Notes under the pieces: model-generated | The model's input: only the letters and a program-made list of their open reading frames with translations | Told to the model about the DNA's origin: nothing | Databases searched by the model: none | Program-made: the position numbers and the translations under genes | Shown: piece by piece, positions 27,155 to 38,900 of the stretch | Layout: each line of letters begins with the position of its first letter | Numbering within the stretch: the first letter of the stretch is position 1 | Origin: Vanilla planifolia | Lineage: Eukaryota; Streptophyta; Magnoliopsida; Asparagales; Orchidaceae | DNA: 64,000 nt | Assembly (NCBI GenBank): GCA_023846275.1 | Contig: JAIUJO010000534.1 | Location: forward strand, 849,501 to 913,500 | Reading direction: 5' to 3'

Positions 27155-28225
27155 ATGAAGTAAAAATTAGTATACAAAACCCATAAGAGGGAGGTGAATT
27201 ATGGTCTTAAAAGGAATTTTTGAATGCATTTATTCTTAAAATTAGTTTTATGTTTGTAGAAAACCTTAATTACATGTATATTTTTTTTAATATGATAAAG
27301 AAAAAGAAAGGTAAAAAAGAAAATGAGACACCATAATTTTAGGTGGTTTAGTTCAAATTAGAACTTATGTCTACCCTTAAGTAAGGTTAAGAAAAATAGC
27401 ATTAACAGAAGATTACAACTTGAGGTTTTCCATATGATTCACCTCCAACCTATTAGCTTTTATTGGTTCAACTAAAACCTTGGGTTTCATGAGCTCAATC
27501 ATAACTTGGTTCTTTTATTAGATCAAACAAAACTTGGGCTTTCACAAATGTTCGGCCCAACTCAAAAAAAAGAAAAAAATATAGAAAAACTTTGATAGTT
27601 CAAGAAGAGAAATGAGAATTTAAAAGATTAAATGGGTAAGACTTAGCAAAAAAACTTTGATAGTTTCAAAAGTTGTAATTATTACCAATAGAATTTATGT
27701 CAACAAAATTGGAGCACTTTATTGAGATCTCAAATATTGATTCATGTTCATTCATTATTTCATTTACAATGGTTAGGTATTTATTGAAAAATGTTTTTCC
27801 ATAACTAATCAAATGTAAGTGAAAAGTTGTTTCGAAAGTTGCTTCCAAACTATGTAAAAAGTTCTTAAAATATTCTTCCAAAATTACTACTTCAATTATA
27901 TAATAGAATTCTATTTGTTTGTTAAATCAAGGAGATGACTGAATATGATTTGAGATTGATATGAAATGAGAGTGCCTTTAAAATCGATAAGTTAATATTT
28001 TATTAAGAAAAAAACTTTTCAAAAATTAGTGTGCAAGTCCTTTAGTCTTGAAACTTACTAAACACTCCAAAGTACTTTAAAGACCATTAATTCACCATCT
28101 TTTAAGGTGCATGGGTTGTTTCTTAGAAACTATACCTAATTCATACTAAACAAACCCATTAAAATAACATGCTAAATATTTAAGGGTTAACTCATCAAAC
28201 ACAAGGTGGCCTAATAGTCTCTCCC
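27155..28225 (+). mobile_element. Decayed plant dispersed repeat (non-coding, transposon-like)
   Basis: This is the only stretch of ordinary complexity in the left 36 kb. Features seen in order: GAGGGAGGTGAATT preceded by ACCCATAA (27187-27200); AGGTGGTTTAGTTCAAATTA followed by GAACTTATGTCTACCCTT (27341-27378); GATTCACCTCCAACCT (about 27436); alternating TTGGTTCA and AACTTGGGCTTTCAC-like words (27460-27560); and near the right end CTAATAGTCTCTCCCTTTTG (28212-28231). From memory, a GAGGGGGGTGAATT start, a GTGGTTCGGTCAA-type motif and a terminal CTCCCTTTTTGATGA are hallmarks of a transposon-derived family common in plants. I cannot name the family without a search. A 71-codon minus-strand frame (27666-27881) looks accidental. 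No long terminal repeats or target-site duplication were identified. Confidence 0.6.
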
Positions 28226-28234
28226 TTTTGATAA

Positions 28235-29790
28235 CGTGTTCATGTGTGTGTGCATATGCAAGTGTGCATGTATGCATGTATTTGTGAGTGTATTTATATA
28301 CATAAGTAGTTGCATGCATATGCAAATGTGTCTGTGTGTGAATCTGCACATGTGTCTTTGTACGTGTGTGTGCATGTGTATACTTGCATGTGTGTTATGT
28401 TCTAGTTTATATGAGTGTGTTTGTGTGTGTGGGCATGTCTATACACATGGGTATATAAGTGTGTGTGTGTGTGTGTCAGCATCTTTATGTACATAGGTAT
28501 GCGAGTGTAGTTGTACCTGTGAATGTGTGTGTGTGTGTGCATTTTTTCCTTTTTACGAGTGTGTCTCCATTTGCATGTGTGTATGTGTGTTTATAAATAC
28601 AGCTTAGTGTGTGTTCTTTTGTGTGCATGTGTACGTATTTGTTTGTTTATTTGTGTATGTGTTGCTATCTTTGTGCATGTTTGTAAGTATGTACACATGT
28701 TGGTGTGTTTGAGTCTTTTTGTGTGTGCATATATGTGGGTGTAAGTGTGTTAGTGATTGTGTATGTGTGTGTGTGTTTTGCATGTCAGCATTCTTATACA
28801 TGTTTGTGACTCCTTATGCATGTGTGTGCGTGTGTGTATGTTGGTGTGCATACATGTGCCTGTGTGCATGCCTATGTTTGTGCTCTTATGCCTATGCTTG
28901 TGAGTGCTTACTTGTTCTATGTGTGTGTACGTGTGTGTATAGGTATGCATGTGTGCATGTGTGTGTTTGTGCACATGTGTGCACATGATTTATCCCTATG
29001 TGTGAGTGTCTACTTGTGTCTATGGGCATGTATGTGTGTGTGTGTGCCCACATGTCTATGGGTGTGTGCATGTCTACGGTTATTCATGTCTTTGTCTATA
29101 TGTGTGCATGAGCATTGCATGAATATGTGTATTTGTATGTGTCAGTGTCCATGTTTGTGTGTGTGTATGCATAGTTGTATGTGTGTGTATGTGTGTATAT
29201 ACATGGGTGCATGTGTACATGTGTGTGCATGTTTATATTTGTATGTGTATGTGCATGGATGTGAGTTTACATAGGTGTGTGTTTGTGTGTGTGTTCATGT
29301 GTGTGTATTTGTGCATGTGCTTGCATGCATGTGCTCGTGTATGTGTCCGTGTGTGTGTGTATCAATGTGCATATGCGTGCAAGTGTGTACATATGAGCAT
29401 GTCTATGTGTTTGTGTGAACATGTGGTTGCATTCTTCTGTGTGTGTGTGTGTGCACATGTGTGAGTGCATCCACATGTGTGTATGTATGTGTTGCATCAG
29501 TGTTTGTGGGTGCATGGGTCTATGTGTGCATGTGCGAGTGTGTCTGTGTTTTGTGCGCTTTTAGGAAAGAATTTGAGCATATTTGGATGTTTGCATGTGC
29601 ATATATGTATGTGTGCATTCAATGTGAATGTATGTGCATGCACATATGTGTGCATATCTGTGCACATATGTGTGAGTGTGTGTGTGCATGAGGCTCTATG
29701 TGCATGTATTTGTGTGTGTGCTTGTGCATACAAATATGTGTCTCGTGTGTGCTTGTATGAGTGTGCTTGTTTGTGCATGTGTATGTACAT
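28235..29790. repeat. Segment B' (second copy of segment B)
   Basis: This is the homologue of 6605-8010, with anchors given under that entry. It contains about 240 bp (28350-28590) that are absent from the block 1 copy, including a CATTTTTTCCTTTTTACG interruption near 28540. Confidence 0.75.
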
Positions 29791-30240
29791 TTGTGTGCAT
29801 TTATATGTATGCGTCTATATGTGTGTGTATGTGTTCTTGTGTTCATATGCATTTGTGCATGAGTGTGCTTGTATGCACGTGATTGTTTGTCCATGGGGGT
29901 GCACGCTCACGTGTTTTGTGTGGGTGTGTGTATGTGCATGTGTGGCTATGTGTGTCTGTGCATCTATGTGCATGTGCATGAACATGTGTGGATGTGGTTT
30001 TATGTGTGTGTGTGTGTGGGCCTATGTGTGAGTGTTTGTGCATGTGTGGGTGTGTTGAGCATTTTGTGAATGTGTGTGTGTATGTCTATGTGAGCATGTG
30101 TGTTTACACGTGTGTGTGTGTGTGTATGTGTGTTCATATTGGCAAGTGTGTGTGTGATTGCATGTGTGAGTGCATGCATGCATGTGTATGTATGTGTGCA
30201 TCCTTATATGTGCCTGTGCGTGTGTCTGTAAGTGTGCATG

Positions 30241-30292
30241 CTTTTTCCTATATTAATATCTACCTAGGCTTAAGCATACATATTCCTGTGTT
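30241..30292. other. Non-TG island in TG block 2
   Basis: About 50 bp read as mixed-composition DNA (CTTTTTCC, ATTAATATCTACCTAGGC, TTAAGCATAC) between ordinary TG repeats. CCTAGG, a 6-bp palindrome, was not noticed elsewhere in the TG blocks. It may be a remnant of a small insertion, but no duplicated target is visible. Confidence 0.55.
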
Positions 30293-32229
30293 TATGAGTG
30301 TGTACGTGCATTTGTGTGTGCTTACAATTGCATATGTGTAGTTGTGCTTATGTATGTGTGTGTGTGTGTGTATGTGTGTGCACGTGTATATACGTGTCTA
30401 TGTGTATTGTTTTGCAATGTATATGAGTTTATACGCATGTGTGTGTGCATGTGTGTGCTTGATTATGTTTGTATGTGTGTGTATCCATTTATGTTTGAGC
30501 ATTTGGGTGGAAATGTATTTGTGCTACTATTTGTGAATGAGTGTACTTGTACGTGTGTGTGTGTGTGTGTTTGCATGTTGCTTGTGTATGTGTGCTTGTT
30601 CATTTACATGTGCATGCACATGTGATTATGAGTGTATAGCTGTGTGTGTGTGAGTGTGTTTATGCATGGGTGTGTACATGTGAAAAATGTTTGTGTGTGT
30701 ATGTTTGTGAGTGTATGCATGTTTAAGCACTAGCATGCATGTGTGTTGATGTGAGTGTGTGCATGTGTCTATGTATGTATGCTTGTATGTGTAGGTGTAT
30801 ATGTGTGTGCTTGTGTGCATAGGCTGATATATGTGCGTGTGTGTGAGAGTGAGTGTGTATGTGTGCACATTTGTGGGTGTATATGAGTATACATGTGTGT
30901 GTATGTATTTGTGTGGGAGTGAGTGTGAGCATGTGAGTGGGAGCGTTTGTGTGTGCATGTGAGCATATTTGTGTATGTGCATGTGCATGTGTGTGCATGT
31001 GTGTATGTACTATGCATGTGTGTTCCTGTATATGTATGTGTGTGGGTATGGGTGAAGGTGTGTCTATGTATGTTCCTACATATGTGCACTTGTGTTCATG
31101 TGTGCTTGTTTGTTTGTATGTGTTGATGTATGTGTATAGGTTTGTCCTCAAGCATGTGTTTGTATATGTAAGTGTGTTGTTGTGCACATGCATGTGTGTA
31201 TGCGTGTGTGTGTGTTTGTGTCTACATGCCTATTAATGTATGTGTGTTTGGGCTTGTGTGTGTGCATGTGCCTATATGTGCGTGCTTGTGTGTAGGTGGT
31301 GTGTGTATGCATGTGTGCCTATGCATGTGTGTGTTTTTATATGCATTTGTGCACATGTGTTTGTGCATGGGTGTACATGTGTGCATGTGTGTGTTGGTGT
31401 GTGATGGAATTTATGCATGTGAATGTGTGTGTATGTGTGTAAAAGTGTTCACATGTGTGTGTGTGTGCTTGCTGACATGTCCATGTGTGTGATTATGCAT
31501 ATGTGTCTACATGTACATACATAGACATGTGTGTATGCATGTGCATGCAAGTGTGCATGTCAGTGTGAGCATGTGTGCATGCATTTGCATGCGTCTATGT
31601 GCTTGTGTGTGCCTATGTGTATTCCTATCAATGCATGCACATGTGTGAGCATGTGTATGTGTGCTAATGCATGTGTGTGTGTGTACATATGTGTGTTAAT
31701 GTGTGCTTTATGCATCTATACATGCACACAAATTTGTTTGTAGGTGTGTGTGTGGGTGTTCATGTGTTCAAATGAGTACATGTTTATGTTTGTATTTGAT
31801 CTTTTATGATATTGTGGGCCTGTGTGTGTCTACTTATGCATATGCATATGTGTGTGCATGTGTGTATGTTGATGCATTTGTGTATTTATAAATATGTGTT
31901 TGTGTGTATATGCACATGTGTTTGAGCATATGTGTATATTTTCTTGCATGTGTGTCGATGTGCACATGTGTTTTTGTTAATGTGTGTGTGTGTGTGTGCT
32001 TGTGTGTGTGTGAGTTTGTGGGTATGTGTGGGTGTATGTTTTTTGTGTGCATGGTTGTGTGTGTATGCACATATGTGTATGTAAGGGTGTGTGTGTGTGT
32101 GCCTGTGTGTGTGGTTTTGAGCACAAGTTTGTGTGCATGTGTGTGCATGCATGTGCACATTTCTATGCTTGTGTCCATGTGTGGTGCATGCATGTGTATA
32201 TGCATGTGTATGTGTGTGTGCATTTATGT

Positions 32230-35200
32230 TTGTCTCTGTGCATATGTGTTTATGTGCATTTGTATGTGCATTTGTCTATATGTCTGTATATGTGTGTATA
32301 TGAGTGCAACTTATTATGTGCATGCATATGCATGTGTGTGTTTGTGCATGCATGTGTGTATTTAGCACTTGTGCATGTGTGAATGCATGTATATGGGTGC
32401 ATCTGTGTGTGTGTTCATGTGTATGTATATTGGTGTTCCTATGAGCATGTATGAATGTGTAAGTGTGCATGTGCATCTCTATGAATGCTTGTGTATGTGC
32501 ATGTATATGTGTAAGCTTACATTCCTTTTTCTACACATATTTGTGTGTGAATGTGTGCATGCATGTGTGTTTGTGTGCATGTGTGTCCAATTGTATACCG
32601 ACATGTGTCTGTGTGTCTAACTTTGCAGACTGTGTCCATGTGTGCATGCTATTTCTTGCATACATGTGTATGTGTGTGTGCATTTTTGAGTTTGTGAGCA
32701 TGTGTGCAAATTTTTTGGTTTGTATGTGTGATTGCACATGTGTACATATCATCCTGTGTGTCTACGTGTGTGTGTGTGTGTGTGTGTGCATATGCATGTT
32801 TATGCTTGTATGTGTGTGAGCATGTTTTTGTGTGTACATGTGGTATGTTTTTGCATGCCTACATGTGTGTGTGTCTATGCTTGTGTGCATGGGTGTGCTT
32901 GTGATTACACATGTATGCTTTTTAGTGTGTATGTGCCTGTGCACATGTCTCTGTGCATGTTAGTGTGTGCATTTGTACCCACGTGTGTGTGTGTGTACAT
33001 GCATGTCTATATTTTATCTAGGTTCTCATGTCTATTGATATATGTGTCAATGTGCATCTGTGTTTATGCATGTGTGTCTATGTGTGTGTGCATGTGTGTG
33101 TATGCGTATGTGTGTGTGTTCCTTTGCATGAGCGTGTGCATGTGTGTTTGCATGTGTGTGCACATATGTGCATGTGAGTGTAAGTGTACGTGCATGTGTG
33201 TATGTGTGTGTGCATGTGTTTGAATGTATGTCATGTGTGCCTATGTGTGTGTGAGTGCTTGTGCATGTGTGTGGTATGTGGTTCTGTGCAAGTACGAGTC
33301 TATGTGCACATAGTTGTGATTGTGTAAGTGCATATTTGTGTACATGTTGTATGTGTGTGCAAGCATGCATGTGTGTGCGTGTGTGCATGTGCACTTGTCT
33401 CTGTTTGTCTGTGAGTGCATTAGCATGTTAATTGCATGTGTTTGTGTGCATACAAGCATATACATTTATGCATATGTGCATTTTTTACATAATCATGTCT
33501 GTGGGTGCATGTGCCTATGAATGAGTATGTAAGTGTGATTTTGTGTGTAAGTGCATGTGCATATGTGTGCATGTGCATGTGCCTTTGTGTGTGTGCATGT
33601 GCATGCACATGATGTGTGTGCATTTGTCCATTGTGCATATGTATGTGTGTGTGTGTGCATAAGTGTGCTTGTGCATGTGTGTACATGTACTTGTGTGTGT
33701 GCGTATGTGCATGCACGTGCATTTACTTGTGTGTGTGTGTGTGCGTGCATGTTCGTGCTCATGTGTGTGTAGCTTTTTGTGTGCATGTGTGTGCTTATAC
33801 ACATGCATATGAGTGCTTGTGTGTGTACGAGTGAACATACATGTGTGAATGTGTGCGTATTTGTGCATAAGCATGCATGAGTGTGCAAGTTTGTGTGGTC
33901 ATGCATTCATGGTTTTTGATGTATTTGTACATGTGTGAGTGTTTCCATGCATATGCATGTATCTATGTGTGCTTTTGCATGTGTAGAAATGTGCATGTGT
34001 TGGCTTATGTGTGCATGTGTGTGTGTACATGTGCACATCTGTATGTGTCCCTACATATGTGTGTGTGCACATGTGAGTAGGTTATGTGAGTATGCAAGTG
34101 TGTACATATGCATGTGTGTGCATATGCATATGTGTGTGTTATGCATGCATATGTGAGCATATGTGCATGTGCAAGTGTATGCATGCACATATGCATGTGT
34201 GTATGCTTATCTTCATTTGAGTGTGTCCATATGAATTTTGTTTGTGTGTGAGTATTTGTGTTAGTACCTGTGTGTGTGTTTGTGCATTTGCATGTGCAGT
34301 TGTATGCTTACGTGTTTGTACATGTGTTTTTGTTTACATGCATTAACTTTTGTTTTTGCATGTCTATATGTGTGTGTATATGCATGTATGTAGGTTCATG
34401 TGCATGTGTGCACATGCATACATCTATGTGTAGGTGTGCATGTTTGGAGGGGTGTTTCTTAGAGCAATATGTGTGTGTACACATGCACATACATGTACAT
34501 GTGTGTGTGCCTATGCGTGTTTACATGTGTACATGTGTGCATGCATGTTTGAGTGTGTGTGCATATGTGAATTTGCATGTTTGTGTGTGTATGTGTGAGT
34601 GTGCATGTGTGTGCATGTGTATGTGACTATAAGTGCATGTGCATGTGCATGTTTGTGTGCTTCTATGCTATTGCATGTGAGTGCTTGTGCATGTACTTGT
34701 GCACATGTGTGTGCATGTGTCAATGTCTTGGTGTGCATGCATACACATGTGAATGTGTGTGTGTTCATGTGTGCATTTCGAGGGGTTCTTATCTGCATTT
34801 GTATATGTGTGTTTGTGTACATGAATCTTTGTGTATGTAAATATCTATTTGTGCTTGTGTGTGTGCAAGTGTAGTCTTGGGTATGTGTTTGCATGCTTGT
34901 GTATGTGTGTGCATTGGCATGTCTATACTTGTGTGTATAAGGATGTGGGTGCTTGTATGGGTGTGTTCCTTTTTCCATGCATACATGCTTGCATGTGTGT
35001 GCATGTGCTTGCATGGGTGTGTGTTTTTGTCTGTGTTTTTTAGTGTGATTTTGCATGTGCATATATTTTGTGTGCATGTGTGTGTACATATGCTTATTTG
35101 TGTGCATGAGTGTGCTTATGAGTGCGTATGCATGTGAGTCTATGTGTGTGGGTGTGCATGCATTTGTGTGTGTGAGCTCATGTGTGTGGGTGTATGTGTG

Positions 35201-35985
35201 TGAGCGAGCATACTTTTGTTTTTGTGCATGTGAATTCATAGGTGTGTGTATGCATGAATGCATTTGTGTTTGTGGTTCCATGTGTGTGTTAATGTGTTTG
35301 TATGGCTATGCACATGTATGTGTGTATGTGTGTGTGTGTGTGTGTATGCATGTGTATGAATTTATATGTCTGTGTTTTTGTGCATTTGTGTGTGTGCGTT
35401 TATGTGTGAATGTGCATGTGGGCATGTAAGTGTGGGTGAGTGTAGTCATGTGTGTGTTTCTATGTGAGTACATGTTTATGTGTTTGCATGTGTGTGTATG
35501 CATGTGCATATATTTGTGTGTTTTGGCATGTGCATGTGTCTTTGTGTTCATGTGTGTGAGTGTGTGTACATTTGTGTGTGCATACATCTATGGGTGTGAG
35601 CATGTGTGTGTACACGAACACACATGTGAGTGTGTTTATGGATGCACGCATGTGTGTATCTCTTCATATGTGTATGTATGTGTGTGTACATAAGGGCATT
35701 TATGTGTTTGTGAATATTTGTATGTATGTGTGTTTGTGTGTATACATTTGCGTGTGCAATTTCCTTTGTGTGTGCATGTGTGTGTGCACTTGTGTGCGTG
35801 AGCGTTTATGTGTGCATTTGAGTTTGTATGAATATGCATGTGTTTATGTGTGCATTTGAGTTTGTATGAATATGCATGTGTGTTTAATGTGCAAGTGTGT
35901 TTGTGCATGTTTGAATGTCTCTACATGCATGTTTTAGTGTGCCTACATAGCTGTGTACTTGTGTGTTTGTGTGTGTGAGTGCATG
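32230..35985. repeat. Segment A' (second copy of segment A)
   Basis: This is the homologue of 690-4680 and is co-linear over its length. Relative to block 1 it lacks the counterpart of about 4320-4573 and carries a private 38-bp tandem duplication. Its right end coincides with the junction to satellite DNA. Confidence 0.8.
35804..35879. repeat. 38-bp perfect tandem duplication in A'
   Basis: A 38-bp unit starting GTTTATGTGTGCATTTGAG and ending TGAATATGCATGT occurs twice back to back (35804-35841 and 35842-35879), followed by a degenerate partial third start. The orthologous place in block 1 (near 4287-4325) has a single diverged copy. The duplication therefore arose after the A/A' duplication. 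Confidence 0.9.
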
Positions 35986-38900
35986 CTTTTTGAGACATTT
36001 TCAATAATGCAAAATTTGACAATCAATGGTGCTTTACTTAATCTTCTTATTTCCTAAAATTGTAACTTTTTAGTATAATTTATCTCATTTCTTCAAATAT
36101 TTTTCTTTGATTTGGATATATTACTCTAAAACTCTAACTATCCTCTTGTGTGAACCTTACATTACATTTATTTCACTATAAACTTTGCTTAAATTTATCT
36201 CATTTTAACTTTAATATATATTCACTTTGTATTAAATTAATAATTTATGATTATTTTGCTAGTTTCACTACATAAATTGTAGTAATTTATAATGAGGTCA
36301 AACATGATGAAAAAACATCACTACACTTATCTTCCTTAACTTTATCAAAATAAATATTCATTTATGTATTTTTAAGTATTTTATTTTCTAAAGTTTTTTT
36401 TATGTTTTACAAGACATTTGATTTTGTATATAAGTTGATTATCTAGAATGTTATATTCGATATCCTTAGTATCTTGGAATGCAATATTTCTATTTATGTT
36501 TTCTAATTTCTTGAATATTTTATTTTGATTTGGCTATATTATTATGATGCTCTAAATCTCCTTTCATGTGACCTTTACATCATTTTGATTTATTTATATT
36601 AATTTCCTTTAACTTATCTCTCTTCAATTTTATTATACCATTATTTAATGTTAAAATAAAAAAATAATTTACAATTTTTTATACTTATTTAATTTGCAAA
36701 TTAATCTTAATTCCAACTGATATATGACAGAGATGAAACAAACTTCAGTACTTTCGACTTGACGAGCTTTATCTAATTCAAAATTTATTTTTATATGTTT
36801 AAGTATTTTTCATTTATGTTGACATGCTTTATTATATAATTCATTTAGTACCACATATGATAAGTATTGAAGTTACACTTGATCTTGTTAGTTTTTTTGA
36901 ATGTCAATTTCCATAACATTTTTCTCACTTATATAAAATTTTTACTTTGATATCATTGAATAGCAATGCAACTTAAAATCTCATATCATTTGACTTACAC
37001 ATTTCTTTCATTTGATTATATTTCATTATTTTAATTATATTATTTCAAAATTATTACAATTTTACTTAATACTAAAATGATAATTTATTATTTTTATGCT
37101 TATTTATTTTGACAGTTTGTAATAATTATAATCAAAGTCAATTTTAAATGTCCAAAAAAATATTCCTCTCTAGGTTTCCAAAAATATTTTATTTTCTATG
37201 GTTTTGGTAGGTCTTAGTAAGTATTTTTATTTTACATAATATTTATTTGGTTAGATTCTATTTCTTCAATTTATCTCACATTATCATTAATAAAGTTTTA
37301 CTTAATAATACAATAATACTTTGTTATTATTTATGATCTTTTAATTTGATAACACAAACTAATTCCAAAAAAGGTATGATCAAGTTGAAAAAAATCTTTC
37401 TCCACAACACTATCAGCTCTATCAAATTAAATATTTACTTCTATATTTTTAAATATTTTATTTCTTATTAATTTGACACATGTTAGTAGACATATTAACA
37501 GGCATGATCTTTAATGCATTTGATGTTGTAGAGCAACTTCCCATTATAATTTATCTCATTAATTTAAATAGTTTGATTTGATTGTAATATATTATTTAAG
37601 CAACTCAAATCTTGTCTTCAATGACCTTTATAATACATTGATTTGGTCGAATTATATTTCTTAAATTTTCTCATTATAGTTTTACTATATATTCACTTAA
37701 TCTTAAAATAATAATTTATTATCATTTGTGCTTCTTTACTTTTTTGAAATTCTATAATTTTGAAGGTAGGGCAATCATGATGAAACAAAAGTTGTTTGAC
37801 TCATCATGACAACAAGCTCAATACATTTAAATATTAATTTTTTGACTTTTAAATATTTTACTTTTATTGGATTGGAATTCTTCATGAGATATTTTGATTC
37901 TTTCATGATTTATTAATTGAGGATGTTACACTTGATCTCATTTTTATCTGGGAATGAAACTTTACTAAACAATTTATCTAATTTCATTGAAGTTTTTCTT
38001 TTAACTTAATTAAATAATTATATAACTATAATCTCCTCTTGTGTGCTTTTTGATCTCCTTGATTTTGTTATACTATATTACATGAATTTATTTGATTTAA
38101 ACATTCTTGTATTTTAACTTAATATTAAAAAATATTCATTATTAATTCAGCTTTTGTAATTTTGTAATTTGTAGAAATTTCAAATAAAGTTTGATCAAGA
38201 GAAAACAAAAGTTGGACTCGTTTTAATGAGCTTTCTCAAATTTAAGCTTTAATTGGAAAAGTTTACATATTTCATTTTCTATGACTTTCACTTAAATACT
38301 TCAAGGATTCCACATTTGACAACCTTAGCATCATCTCAAAACTCAATATTTTTAATATAATTTCCTATTGCTTCAAATATTTTATTTTGTTTTAACTATA
38401 TTATTATGAAATTCTAATTATTCTATCTTTTTTCCTCAATATCGTTATGATTTTGTTGTATTTCTTTATATTTTTTAAATTGTACAATTAATATATATTT
38501 ACATATAATAAACTAATTAGTTTTTTCTATTTTTTATTATTTATTTTATTAATGTGTAGTAATTTAAAACAAGGCTTTATCGAGGCCAAAAAACTATCAT
38601 TCGACTAGACTTGATGAGCTTTAACAAATTAGATATTCATTTTTTATATTTTTTTAGTATTTTAACTTTCATCTTTTTAGCAATCTTTTTTATATATTTT
38701 ATTCATACTTGATTTATTGATCAAGAATACTACAATTATTCTTATTATTTTCATAGAATTAAACATTGTTATATAATTTTTCTCATATCTTAAATTTTTT
38801 TTATTTATATATATAACTAAGTAGAACTAAATCTCTTATGTGAAATTTACATCACTTTTATTCACTTGTATTACATTGCTTCAACTTATCTCATTTTTGC

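Larger units (their letters stand above)
28226..35985. repeat. TG-rich degenerate low-complexity block 2
   Basis: Composition and polarity match block 1: G/T-rich plus strand and alternating purine-pyrimidine. The left edge follows the dispersed repeat at about 28232 and is already in register with position 6605 of block 1. The right edge, at about 35985, is the end of segment A', where block 1 would continue with more TG DNA but satellite begins instead. The order is B' (28235-29790), a middle part with no recognised partner (29790-32230), then A' (32230-35985). Frames encode only low-complexity Cys/Val and His/Thr strings. Confidence 0.95.

Noticed and set aside
22773..27163. Leu/Ser/Phe-rich frames that resemble multi-pass membrane proteins.
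   Set aside because: Any pyrimidine-rich strand translates to Leu, Ser, Phe and Pro. Several frames overlap, hydrophobicity is uniform without loops, and no start context or intron signal was seen.
27666..27881. A 71-codon minus-strand frame in the dispersed repeat.
   Set aside because: It is short and AT-rich, resembles no reverse transcriptase, gag or transposase motif, and the surrounding element looks non-coding.
28236..35908. Similar Cys- or His-rich open frames in TG block 2, including 34511-35281 on the minus strand.
   Set aside because: Same cause as in block 1. Frames are not preserved between A and A', as expected for non-coding DNA.
1..35985. Possible regulatory meaning of the many TGCATG (RY-like) motifs.
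   Set aside because: They are an inevitable product of the TG/CA composition, have no adjacent gene, and occur hundreds of times.
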